Source: Lepidonotus clava (taxonomy: Eukaryota; Annelida; Polychaeta; Phyllodocida; Polynoidae). Taken from it: DNA of 64,000 nucleotides. Shown piece after piece: positions 1-13,900 of this stretch; position 1 is the stretch's first letter, and each line of letters starts with the position of its first letter. The translations under genes were made by a program, and so were the position numbers. Under the pieces are notes generated by a model. The model did not search any database and was not told the DNA's origin. It worked only from the letters and a program-made list of their open reading frames with translations. Where the stretch lies: positions 22,484,908-22,548,907 of the forward strand of contig OW387134.1 in NCBI GenBank assembly GCA_936440205.1, read 5' to 3'.

Positions 1-1904
1 GAGGAAAATAGATAAAAACCGTCCCTCTCGGGACATTTCAATCAACAGTGTCAATGAGGGAGGCGGGGCCACAATCATTTCTTTTTACAGGTGATGGAAT
101 GCAATGTGCATGCTTCAGGAAGTTTTGGTGAGAGGATGAATTGGTAGTCAGAAACATGATAAATAAGGTAGGGACATTGGAGGTTGTCCCTGCCATGGCA
201 TCCAGCAGTGTGAGAACGTTACGCAGAGATCCTAGGTTTAGCCGAGAGAAACGACACATCACAAGCAGTCAGAAGGTGATCTTCAGAGCGAATTTTACTT
301 AAGACTTCTCCCTTTTACTGGTGAAGAAGGCAATATTACCTTGCTAATCAATAACATTATATAACTGGCGACGTTTTTAAACGTTGCAGCGATCCTAATC
401 CAATAAATGGCTTTTTGTGTGTCCCCGGCCGACCTATGTCTTGTCCGAGGTGGACGCAGACACACAGCAGACCAAGCTTCAGTCTGATACCATCTTTCCC
501 AGAAAAAGGCCACTGATCCCATTTATGACTTGGGGCAGTGGCGGTCGCCCAGGCCCCTGGGTGTGGCGGTGGGGGAGGGAGAGAGGGGGGAGGGGTGTGG
601 TCGCCATTGTTATTCTGTCCGAAGTGTGCCGCCGGTGACCGACCATAAATTGTGTATGTCCCTCGCCGGTAATCATCGGCGGTAGGATCCTGCATCTGGG
701 CGCACGGGGCGCACCCTAGTGACTGACCGATGAATAAACCAAATCGGGAACACACTGACAGGAACAGGCGGAGACGCAAATGACAAAGCAATAGACATGA
801 CTGTCCCAATGTGAACGGCAATAGCTGCTGGCGTTCGGTGTAAAACGTATTAAAGCAATTGATGAATAGGATATTATGACATTTACTATTTGTGACACAT
901 ATTTCCTTTGAAGATATGGTGTATGGATTTGGCTTTAAGACAGGACTCCATAAAGCTGGTCTACGTTTTTCTACAATATGATGTATTAGTGTGCGCCAAC
1001 ATACAACAAAAAAAGAAGGCTTTCAGAATATTTATATCATATAATGTGACTATCCCTATCCCCTAGTTATATAGGGAACTAATAATTTAAATGGGTGCTT
1101 TTAGGTTTTTACGATGGCAAGAGTTTTATCATTCCATGTAGGCCTGTGCCTTACAGAAAGTACAATTTTCATATACTACTTCAAATAAAGTACAATGATC
1201 TGAAAGCTACTATACTTGGACGAAAATAATATCATTCTAAATGGTATAAAGTGGAAACGATGATATAGATAGACTTACACAATTAGATATGGGCAATAGC
1301 ATTTTCGTGTTTAGCCTTGTGACAAAAAGAATTACAAGTCTGATAGTCCAGATGGGAACAGCAAGTTATTCCGTTCTTTGACTGCCTGACAGATATGTTC
1401 ATTTCCATACACTACTTCATGTAAGCCAATAGGCCCAAGTGATGCCATACTGCAGTTTACGCCTAAAGGGCATTGGGAATACCCACGTGGGCTACTTCAA
1501 AGCGGCGTTACAATAAACATGCACGTAACTTAAAAGGATATTGTGTATGACAACCATTCTATCACTACGCTGAAAAAGGAGAAGAAAACAAGTAAGTGCC
1601 ACTGGAGTATGCCCCCAGAGTATATCTTGTTCATCTTCGAAGGGTAACACTACTCTATAATGCGCGTGTATCCGATATTAAACTCAAGTCAATCCACCTC
1701 ACCTTTCTAAGCTATTATAAACTTTGAAAGTAGGGTGATATGAAATAATATTCATGGAATTACGGTGCACTGAGGGCGGAACAACCGATGTTATCTCAAT
1801 GCAAATATTCCAAATTACTTCATTCACGCAATGCGCATGAATTCTCTCCAGACGTGGTTTAAACACGCACAGAAATAAAGTTTGTTTAATCTAAAAAGCC
1901 TCAC
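1..1904. other. Intron sequence, 3' of exon J
   Basis: No coding exon or RNA gene was recognised. A GC-richer stretch with G runs lies near 540-600 and the rest is AT-rich unique-looking sequence. It is presumably the intron between exon J and an exon outside the window. Confidence 0.6.
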
Positions 1905-1984
1905 CTGAATCTTTCTCCATCCACTGAGTTTTTGTTTCACCATTTCCCTCAAGTTTGTAGCTGAAGGGAATCTCCCATTTGTAT
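1905..1984 (-). CDS. Aminopeptidase exon J (domain III), last visible exon
   Basis: An 80-nt exon. With GG carried from exon I it encodes [20 protein letters not shown], then QWMEKDS, matching the family's 'Y.W.IP..Y' strand. The acceptor is ttttattccag and the donor gtgagg. It leaves one base for the next exon. No continuation (expected to hold a 'GYYRVNYD' block) was found at 1-1904, so that intron is at least 1.9 kb and the gene runs off the left edge. Confidence 0.92.
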
Positions 1985-4900
1985 CTGGAATAAAAGAACT
2001 ACATGATAAAAAGAAAGGCCTGTACACACTGGTACATATAGCTCAAGATAACAGACATAAATATGTATGACAAAGCGTGTGTGGGAGGCTTCGCAACCAA
2101 GGCAGCAGTTCTTTTTTTTCCTCCTGAATATTTGGTTTGGTATGTTTCAGCCAAGGAAAGACTGTGAAATGAGCAGCTCATTAAGATTCGCGTCAGGGAC
2201 CGGAAGGGCCAGGGGCCAGCAATGGATGGGACCGTCAGCAAACGAAGTAGGTCTTTCTGTCAGTAAGGGCCCGGCACTGACAGTAGTGGGCCAACTGAAA
2301 CAAAATGCCATCACGTCCAAGGACGCTTATTTGCCCCTGCGTGGGGTGGCAGCGGGGAAGCCAGTGAGCATATTGCGTGCAATAACATCCGTAGGGAGGT
2401 TTATCATGACAACCACTGGCGGTAGTGAGCAGCTCTAATGTTGTGTCACGAGCAGTTACTCGGCTTGACAATACAGGAAGGGCGTCAGGCGTCAGCCATT
2501 ACTTTGGGATAATTCACTTACCTCCAATGACTGACAGCCGGCCAGGGCACAAACGTCCCGCCACTAAGCACACGCCGAGCTGTGTGCTCTTTGTTTAAAT
2601 AGCCAGAGAGAGGCATCAACGGACACTATAAACGGTCTAATCGACGCTAAGAGACCGAGGCTTTCTGCCGGGCTTTTCCCCTTTTTTTCTATTGCAGTAA
2701 TGCAAATGCACACCAGTACTGCGTATGTAGATTTTTACCCCATAAGCGAGAAAGGCATTCATTATAGAACAACACATTTTATGTGCTTACCGATGATATT
2801 GTTTGAATAATGTTTCCCTCAGGGGGCCTGGGCTACCTGTAAGAATACTATCTATGCTAACATCTCGGCACCGTCCCAGTGCCATTTGACTTGTAGACGT
2901 TGACCCTTGCCCACTGGGGAGTTGGTCCCGCCCGCAGCTCCCGCGGTTTGTACCCTTCCCAACTGGCAGGCCGCAAATTGGATAAGAACACACATTTTGC
3001 TGTAGGGGGGCACTGCATAAAGGCCATTATTCGGGGACTGGTAAAGGCGGCCTCAGGGACATCTCTAAACGAGTTTGGCACAACCCGTCATACAACAGCC
3101 TTTTGCCGGCCCTGTCCAATTGTGTTCGCAACTCTCAAGGCAATCCTGCCAGAGACTCTCCGCAGTGAATACTTCGCAAGATTTCCCTTTGTCATTTGCC
3201 ACTTAGGCCCCTCTGTTTTCTTGACAAAGCAACAGCGCGGCTGATAGTGGCTGTACATCAGGGAGGCATTTTGTGGCTTCTGATAGGCGTGCTATTGACA
3301 GTCATGTCAATATGTGGCAGTGAAGCCACAGAAAACAAGTCCCACGTATAGCTGTCAATTAGGACACCTCTAATGGCTATGGGATATATACGTTCTACTA
3401 GATTCTCAAAGCACAATTACTGTAATGTCTAACAGTTTTAGGCAAAGAGTGTAATGCAATAATAACGTTTGCAGCGCATGATATAAGTGAGTTCTAGCAA
3501 CTCAAACGCATCCCGCAACGCAAAAGTAACGTATCTATTTTCTCTAATAATGACTGATGCTAAAATTATGTCATATGAACAATATGTCTTTGGCAATGAT
3601 TTCGATAGATAGATTTTAAATCTTGCACGAGTAGTCTGAAATGTGGCTCCAAAGTTTTGGGATACGTTAACGTATTAAGATGCGTCATGGTTGCTAAAAC
3701 TCCCTATAGTATGTCGAAACAATTTAGTGCATAAAATTATATCCATTTCGCCGCAAGCTATATGTGATAATAAGATTTGGAAATGATATTATAATATGAA
3801 TCCATGAAATTCATCAAATGCCAAAAGGATCGTGTCTCTTGGGCATAACAGTAGATTAATTGAAAAATATGATATGAACACAGCGATGGATAAACATTAC
3901 ATTTCAATCGGCTTTAGTCCGCTTTTGAAAATCTCTTTACTGCATATCGCCTGAATAGCAGTAACATAATTATGATCCCATGGTGTCACCCTTTCCTCAG
4001 TTTAATGGCGTCCTATTTCAAGGAGATATTACCATATTGTCTGAGGGCATTTCCGCCATCCACTAAAGGTCCCTGTATCGCGAAGTACATTTTAACGGCG
4101 GAGACCTCCCCTGAAAAAAAGACTCGGGCCCTGCGTACACAACACAGACGACGCAGACTGAGCGTTGTCAACACGAGGCGTGCTCTGTCCGATCGACCCG
4201 TGAACCATACGGCACGTGGTCGGATAATCCTACAGGTCAACCCCTTCGTCCTCAGCTTAACTGCTAAGTGTGCAGGTTAATCCTCCCATACGGCACCGAC
4301 CCCGCACTAACATCAAAGATAAATGAGCCAGTTTGGCGATGCAAATATTCAAACAATGGGATTTTTTTTCAAACTCTACTTAAAATACCGTGGAGTGTAT
4401 TTTTCAGTTTGACTGGAGACACGAGGAAGGCTAATTGTTCAGGGCGATAAAATCCATACTCAGGTAATGTAAAACGCCTCAATTATCAGCAACATTAATT
4501 GACATGCGATATTATCCATCACTTTCTTCCTATTACCGACATCTGTCTTATCTTCATTATCCGGAAATTAACTTTAATGTTTGACGTGACTCGATCAAGT
4601 GTTATTTTAAGAACTTAATACATTACCCATATCGACTTGTTCCGGCCTTGAATTTATCATCTGGATTTAGTAGGAATCTCTGCTGCTCTAGGCGGTAAGT
4701 GGTTCCCTTTATATGACGGACAGTGACCACTGGGAAGCCCATTTGACGGGTCCACGTATCCATTATCTTTCCTACGTTGTACTTTTTATTCACAGCCTGG
4801 AATATAACCCAACATGAAATGAATACATCGAGCTTTTAGTTGACGGTATTTAATCATGTACTTTTTACAAAAAAGAAGTAACACTGTTACTCATCCAATA

Positions 4901-7900
4901 CAAGGTGAATATTTTATTCATAGCACACTGGCAATTCATAAGGTCCTACAGCATGGTCCAAGATTTCAATAGCTGAACCTAGGAACAATTTTACAATAAA
5001 TCATACAAAGCTCGTGATGGATAGAAATGACGTATTCTCCGGAATAAATATAATCTTACCTGTGTAAATGTGCTCCAAAGTTCACGCATATTAGCATTAC
5101 TGAACTGGTACCGCTTAATGTAATTCTGCAAAGGAATAATTCACGAGATTGCAATTTCAAAAATAGGCAATTACCAACATTTCATACCATTTGGTAAGCA
5201 CTTGTATATCAGGGCATTTTCTGTACACATTACGCAAACGATTTCCTATATAATATTCATTATACTGCCGCACCTAAATCAGTCATACTGTAGTTTCAAA
5301 GATAGGGTGATCAACCTGCATCAGTCAGGCGTTTAATGCAGTAAAAGATGAAGTTACACGCTTAAAGCACTTAGATACCTGGAGATAGCGTGTCACATAT
5401 AACGCTCTTGCTCAAGGCAATTATGATTCATTCTCTTAAATTCTGTATGGTGTAGCTTACCTGTAATCCTTTCCTGAAGTCATTCCATCCAAGGAAGCCT
5501 CTAAGTAGCCTCAAAACAGCCATTCCCTGAAAAATTAAATTATATGGTGGATCTCTATACATTGTATTTAGTTCAAATATGTATGAGATGAACATAACCT
5601 TTGAGACCTACTTTAAAATTAATATACACGTAAATACACACACCATGACAATATCATAAGAATTTCAACAAAAAAATCTTATGAACAGGAACTAGTGCAC
5701 AACCCCTATTGAAACCAGACCAACTGTGAGTATAGTTTATTGAGACGCGGCCTGGGGCTGTGGGAAGTAACATTATACTCGTGTCGTCAGCTTACTGTCC
5801 GCCGGGCCCGGCCGGGGAGCTCACCTTGTCATAGGAGATGGAGTCGAAGAATTGGGGGATATCGTCCGGGTCGGCGATGGGCGTGGAGATGGCGTGGGAC
5901 GTCAGCAGAGAGTCCTTTGTCATGACGGGGTAGATGTTGTTGACTAACTGAAGGTCGTACTGCAAGCACAAATGATTGATGGATGAGTAAACACCGGTCC
6001 CACACTGGGCGCCCCGGGAGGATCCCCCTGCCAGCCACACCCACATATTTACATGAATAGGCGCATTCCGATCGATAGGCCCTAAGATGGAGAGACCATT
6101 AATGTCGGGGTCTTTCATAAAGTAAACTAGAAAAATGGCTGATGTAAATATGGGTCAGAGGCAGGAGGGCTCGCTGCCTGGACGAGCTGGCAGCGGCGGG
6201 CTGCTATTCGGGTGGGAAGGAAGCCAGCTCGTTTTACATATGCCAAGGGAGCTTTTGACTTTAAAGCAAAGATAACGATCACTCGGCGGTTAATTGCAGT
6301 TCATGTGGAACCTCGTTAACTATCTCGCTTTTAATTTGAAAATCTACTTAATGTGTATTATATCGGAAAAGACTTAAGAAAACACATGCATAGAGTAAAA
6401 TGGTAGGTATAAGATTGCGGTTGTCTAACGATATGGATCATGTAAGCAATTATTTGATAAGATCAATCAGAGTCATTATTTTTTAAAGCATAGCAAGAAG
6501 TGTAGCATCAAGGATCGGTCTCAATGGTCCGAGCCTTAAGGGTCTGAGTCCCTCTCCTTGGGCGAGCCTTAATTAGATGTGGGCAGATCAACCAGCCGTA
6601 AAAACATCAAAGACAACCACTCTTGAATACCAATTATGGATCTTATATTACCATATCGATTTTCTGTTGTTCCCTCTGCAAGCTTCAAAGGCTCGCCAAC
6701 ATCCTATCATCCTCACCATTGCGTGGGGCCGGTTTTAGATTAAAAGTTAATTCACGTAATTAGTAGGCCACACGGGTGTGCTTTTCGTACTGATAGAATG
6801 GTGGGAAAGGCCTACACCGGAAAGTGAGAAGTATCACTTTTCTTGCGTGCCCGAGGAGGTATCATTATTTGATGACCGGCCTTGCTGAGGACGAAGAGAG
6901 AATCCTTAAGTGATCGAATAAATCCTGTTGAATCTATAAATGAAAATCCAACGGGTATATTTTCGATTATTTTCAACAATATTATATAGATTAGGCCTAT
7001 ATGGAATCTCGTCCAGTTATAAGCATAATGTCCTTAAATTTTGCTTGGCCTAGAAACGACATATATCTCGATGTGAAGGTCATCTAAATAAAACCTGATT
7101 CAAATGAACATTGAATATTCTACTCCTTAATTCCCGCAAGGGATACTATAGTCTAAAATACATCTGACAGCTAGAGAAAGTCCTGACAGTGAAATCTCTG
7201 TTCTTGTGATGGCAAATTAAAAAGAGCTAAAGTAGAACTGTCATTTTACAGAGTCTACGCTAAAGGGTCTGGAGGATTCTAAAGGCCTTACATAGAAGTA
7301 TGAATCAATAGACCCACGACGGCAACAGCCTAACACTATGTCTGATAAGCGTGGTCTTCGGAGGCGGGGAAAGAAAACAGACGGTCATGGCAGAAAGGCA
7401 CAGAGCAATGCCGGCCATAAACACTACAATCTCAGCAGCAACTTTAAAATAGCCCTGGGACACTCTTGCGTAGCCTTAACTGTTATACTTAAAAGATATA
7501 CTTTGTTCCGTTGATATAATTCTATTTTGTCGCTGCAACGTACGGTTCTAATAGTAACACTGCGGGATATGAAGGCAAAGTATCACGTTTGGGAACCAAT
7601 GAAGAGAATCTGTATAGGACGTCTCACGTCGCTGCTATTCTCGACATTATGCACTGCATGTATAGAGTAACTCAACGATCTCCTCGGATTACGCCCAAAT
7701 TTTATCTCCGACTGGGTTCAGCAAATGGGGTCTGCAATGAAGTAACAGTCGCCTTGTCTGCTGATTTGAATTAGGTATCCACCAATCGGAGACGTTCTTA
7801 TAAGACGGCCGGGTAACCACATCTGCAGACTATCTCGCGGGGAGCTGTCCCATTGAATCGACGGGAATGTCTGCATTAAACAGACCTTCGTTAGCTGCTT

Positions 7901-10900
7901 AGGTAGGCCCTAGGTATTTGTAGTTCATCCAATCCAAGCCAGCTCTTGAACAAAACGAACTGTAGTTTACTTACGGTACTACTAATTTGAATAACAACTA
8001 CAATGGAAGGATATCGCACAGAGAAAATGGTTTGTTGTAGAATAGATTTCCTTTTGTAAGTACCGACTTTAATCCATGAAATGTGTGTCTTGGCTTATTA
8101 GATTCTCCCTACATTCAAAGTTTAATGTTCCAGCTGGAATACTATAATCTTCCCTAATGGCAGCAATGGTGTGTCAATGAGGAAATATCAAGAGGGGAGG
8201 TGAAGAGCTTTGCTCCTAATCTGTCAAGGGACTTCCTAATCTGCCTATTCCCGTGTGAGAGGGTAAATATGGGAAGTGTAAAAACATCTGGGAAGACTTC
8301 AGTCTTTCAAAGGGAGGTTAAGAGGAGTTCTAATCTAAAACAAATTTATCAGCGCCTACTAAATGCTGCTTTCCCTTTTTGCCTAGCTGCTACAAGGGCC
8401 CTAAATTAAATGCATTTATCGACTGAATCCGAAATAAGTTATTAACTTTTAAATTCTCTCTGAAGGGACGCTAGCAGTCTGACGTGAAATGTGATTATGA
8501 AGATTGAAACCTGAGTTCGTCCCAAAGGCTCACAGGGAGCATTCGTACAATTTGGCCTTGTTTCCGGTCTTTTATTTCACATTCAGACGTTCCTATATTG
8601 ATTAATTGTACCATCATATAATGGTTAAGCCATATGGGAAAAATACACTCAAAACAGTGTAGCAAAAATAATCAACAATTAGCGTAGTTCATCATGGATA
8701 AATTTGAACACTAAAAACGTGAGCGTCGACGAGTCGGTTAGAGACAATGGAAAGGCACTTGAACGGAAGTTATCAAGAACCAGAATTAGAAGCGCGCCTC
8801 GCACTTACACCCACGTCCGTTGATCATTACCAGCACCCCTGGTTGGAAATAAATAGCCTAACGCTTTCCCATTAACAGATTCATCACTACAGTGGGTATG
8901 GAAATAGTCGGCGGCAGCTGCGGCCTCTGTGCGATATGGGACTAGTAGAAGGGGTTGGCTAGGAGCAGGAGGAGCAGGAGTAGGAGGCTGGCAGGCTCAG
9001 CCTGGAAAAACGTGGCGCTCAGTATCTAATGCACTTAGACGACATGCTCGCGCCCTTATATTGATGTGCCGGCAGGTGGAAATCGGCGGCGGTGGCCAGA
9101 GACCCCCGGAAAAACACAAGGAAATTGTGATACGTTTATCTAGCATTCGCCAGCATTGATTGGGCGGTAGGCTCCTCTCCTCTCATGCAGGCCGGTCGAT
9201 GGTAGGCCGCACGCTGGTCCGTTAGGAACACCTTTGGGGGACCGGCAAGATTTCCGGCTCGGAAACATTTGTCTGTAACATATAACGGCTCTGCCGTTCC
9301 TGCTGTGTTCTAGGCCTGTACAGTTCCCAGCCTATATTCCGGTCGGCCTTTGATTACAATGTATAATCACCACTTAAAACAAGATGGTTAATTGAACATA
9401 TAAAGTAGGGCCTATATATTACATAAATATATCGTTGTACTGGGCTGCTGGCAAAGCCCCCCCCCCCCCATGTTCGGTTCTTTTACAGAAGATAAATCAG
9501 TATGGATAATCTTATACGACATAATAATGAGCGTTAGACTCAAAGGCCATCATCCCAGCAGAGCGTGATTAAGGCGCATTCAAACCGGGTCTGCGCTGCT
9601 GAGGCACACTATAATGTAATCTGATTCATCGGAGCCAGTCCTCTGGCCTAGATGATGATTATCAAGTGTTGCTTTTTACATCATGCCAGGCTCCAACCCT
9701 GAGCAGCTTCCCGAACTGGGAGACTCTCATCAGGTTTATATTGATAGCAGGGAGGGATACTCCATCGGACAGAGAGGGTTCAACATGGAAACGCCACCGG
9801 CTAGCAATATCCGGGGAGGGTGACGAAAACAATGAACATTAATGACAACCGGTTGACCTCAGGGTCAGTTGCTTATAGATAACAACCTGGACGAAATCCA
9901 GGCGCAGTGGTTGCAGTGCTACAGTGGGGAATATCAACGATGAAACAATTGGGTTGCCCGGCCATATCTATGACTCTCCCCCGACGGCTTCATTCCGTTT
10001 GAATATTATCAAGTTTTCTTTTTGGCTGTCCATGAAATTTTATGGTGCTGTTTCCGAGATTTGGCATTTTCCACTCATGAATATAATACAGATTAAGAGG
10101 AATGGCTTTTTTCTAATGACCATGGACTGGAGATTATTTTGCAATTGCTCCCTGTAAAGGTCACATGAAACTTACTGCTGCAGTCAAGCAAAGATAGGTC
10201 TAGTACCTATCATATTATAACCTGATCAAATATTAAAAGAGAGGGTTGCAGCCGACGGTTACACTGACTCCCAGGTTAGGTTGAAGGGCCAGGCCCTTCG
10301 CCCCTTAATGACACCTTCACCCTGTATATAACACATCAAGCCACTCGCTTGTCGGAAAGGTGACATTTGCTCGGCTGGTCACGTGATTGCCCATGATCCT
10401 CTTTTCATCATGGCGGCTGGCTCGCGTCTCAGGGAGGTCATTGATACTATCGGCACCCATTAGATGTCGCTTTGAGGACAGCGTTAAGCCATTGGTTGGG
10501 CGGTCTAATAGGTCCCAGATAAGCCCTCCATCATGGAACCCACCCCATCTATCCTATTATCCCCTTCATTCGGGAAGATATACTACCACCACGACAAAGT
10601 TCTTTGGTTCGTCTAGATCACCGTGAATAGGCCTACGCTGAAGTTTGTCTCTCCCGCATTTTTTTCTTGATGACTGTGTTGGCTCAGATAAATCAGACAC
10701 TTAGTAATAAGGGTGGGACTTAATAAGAGTAACATAATTATGTGCTTAAAGAGACACATTTTCGTCCTTTCAGGGGCGGAAATTCAATAATCATGCATGT
10801 CTATACGGAAGAATTCTTATTCTTAATGTCTTAATTTTTTTGCTGTTAACACTGGGCTACGTAAAACAATGCCTAAGATTAGTGTCTTAAACACAGCTCT

Positions 10901-13900
10901 ATAAAACAAAGATACTACTCACCACTTTCCACTCAGGGTAGGTGTCATCTAAGGCAAAGTACATGAGGGTGTTGGCAAAACCTTCGTTCAGCCACAAGTC
11001 ATCCCACCACTTCATAGTTGCCATGTTACCGAACCACTGAAAGACAAGACGGAAACATTTCAATTTAACATTCAGGAATAACATTTCGATATTAATGAAG
11101 TTGTTCAAATTTATCGGAATTTCTGTCGAAGAATTCCTTTGTACATCCAGGGAGAACTGAAACTATAAAAATAATATAAAAGCCACACAGTTATGATAAG
11201 TCTTGTTGTTTAGATTTAGTGGCAATCGGCAGTTGCCTTTCCGAATTATCATGGTCACAGGAGGGATAAGTCTCTGGGCGATAGGATAGCTTATTCAATA
11301 TTATTGGGGGTCAATAAGGTGGTTATACATTATTTGAAACCATAGGTATACATCGATGCGAATGATCAAAATCTGTTGATAATAGCCCTAGAAAGGCCTA
11401 TTTGTTCGGCTGTCTGTAAATGAAAGTTCCGTGTTTAGTAGGTTTGCAGAAGATCTAGGTCTGAGGAATAGTCCGGCATTATAGACCTTGTGCAAACGTG
11501 GTCACGCGATCAATTTTTGGTAATCACCATGTGGTGATCATAACCACGTGGTCAGTATTTAAAACTTGAAATTCACAAATTCTGAAAAAAGATAATCATA
11601 AATTATTATTCCTTACGTTTTTATAAGATGAACCTGATACAATTATAATATTATGATCTATATTTTTGTTGACTGCTAATGATCACAAATGTGAATTGAT
11701 CACCAATATGGCGCCTAGCCTATAATTTTGTTAAAGTTGGAAACCCACTGAGCGACGCAACTGCAATTCTAGTCGAATTTGAGATCCCAGAAAACAATTT
11801 TAGAGATTCTCCAAGTAGTTGATGGATTTTGATAGATGTCTAGTCGAATTGGTCAACGGGAACAGTTTCTGGTCGTTTTCAACCAGTTTTGGTCATCTTG
11901 ACCAAAATTAAGCTACCAGAACTGGTCGAAACGACCCAAATTTTAATTTAATCGCTAAATTGCTTCCCCCCGTAAGTGTGACGTCATCTGCACAACGTCT
12001 ATGGGTTCTAAGAGAGGCGGAGAGAGACCTGCGTCGCGCAGTGCCTCCTTACCAGTAATACTCCGAGGTCAACAATAGCTTGTCACGTCTGTAAATGAAC
12101 GCCATCTGACAATTTGCATTGGAAAGAAATCAAGCTTGATATGGGACAAGTTTCTTTTTATTTCCCTGAAAGGAGCTGGGAAAATCAGTTCTCGCGGACG
12201 AAATTGCCCGGTATGAGATAACACCGCCTGCATGAGACATGGCCCTGCAGAAGTAATGGATCAACTCTCTGGGCGAAAGCCTGAGACACCCGCACCACCT
12301 GCCAGTCTTAACGGCTGATGTGAACTGCTCCATGGGCCGTCACCAGAGCAGCTCAATCCTTCCCCATCTAAACCAGTAATATGAGGCGGCAACCATACAG
12401 AAACTGGTTAATTAAAAAACGTGATGTGAAGATGAATTTAAGCCCCATACCCACTACGCAAATTTTTGCTGAATCGGCGTCGGTGCTGGCGTCGGCGTCA
12501 GCGTCGGCGTCGGCCACTCTGATGACAATACCCACACACAATCGTCGGTCGCGTCGGCGTCGGCGTCGGCCGTCGGCGCCGACGGGACCGCCGACGGGAC
12601 CGCCGATCCATATCAAGCATGTTTGATAATTTTACGCCGACGCCGACGCCGACTCCAATCGCCGACGCTGATCGCCGTCGGCCGACTCAAAATCACTTAG
12701 TGGGTATGCCGCTTAAGGAATACCTGTTATATATTTTAAAATCAATTTCCAATTACTTGGCTGATTAGAGAACTTCATAATACATAGCAATGTCACCTTT
12801 CGTCGATCTGATATTTTCACATTTACTGTGCATGAAAATAATCAATTGTTCCGAACACAAAATCAGCCAATGTCTTGACCGCCGAAAAGCCTTATTGTCA
12901 AAGGATTTTCTCTTTTTAGATATTTGGAATGGAGATATTTCCTAGGATCTTGCCCTGGTTTGAGTGGCTGTGTAAAATAACACCTAATAGGAACCACATA
13001 TGGCGTTCAATCCTCTCACGGAAATCTCCAAGAGAGTAGGCGACATAAATCTTCCTTCTCCACTTTCAGAGCATATCAGCCGGTCCTCCACCACACATCC
13101 CATTACCGGGCCAATTTTAGCCAAACTACATCTCCATTTAACCTGACACTATGGCTGAAGGGAGGAATATCTAAGCAGTCCCCAGCCAAGGAGCGACGTA
13201 ACAGTAACTGTAGCATTCTGCGACGATCTAATAACATTCTGAGACGTTATTGTAACGTTCTACTACGTCATCTTTGACTAAATAGGAACTCGGACACACA
13301 TAGTAGACTTACATTGAATGTGTTCAGGATATCCAAGAAAACCTACCGACTAGTCGTTAGGAATGGCATTATCGACGTTACATGGATTTCGTGTGACAGA
13401 TATATGTCTATCCCCATTCTCCCTTTTGAAACTGAACCGACCATTGCCGGAAGAACTACCCTAAAATTATGATTAGGCTAATTACAATGCTATGGTCAGG
13501 AGCTGCGTGCGCTAGCAGACACACAGGTATGGCCGAGATAGGCTATAGACCTTTTTGATTAGCGTGGCGCCCCGCTAGCGGATTTGTCTGAACTAAAGAG
13601 TTGGGGTATGGTTTCCTACGGAGCAGGAGCTGATGTTTTGGGTACACGGCGTCTATGGAAGGGTCCACTTGGCAAACTCTTAAAAAAAGGTGTATAGTGG
13701 GTGCTGACTTACCGTATGGGCGATCTCGTGGGCCATGACGAGGCTGACCCAGTACTTGTTGGATATAGAGGACACGTCCTCGCCGTGCAGCAGCGCCGTC
13801 TCCCGGTACAACACCAGCCCCCAGTTCTCCATGGCGCCCGCACTGAAGTCAGGGATGGCCGCGTGATCTGAAAGTCAAAGGCCTGTAATGTCAGTCTTAA

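Noticed and set aside
8889-8925. AGTGGGTATGG followed by GTCGGCGG, similar to a CATACCCAC-family end.
   Set aside because: No partner end within 400 bp; a single short match is not enough.
12368-12626. Open frames on both strands rich in Ala-Asp or Ser-Ala repeats.
   Set aside because: They are products of the CGTCGG hexamer repeat inside the MITE.
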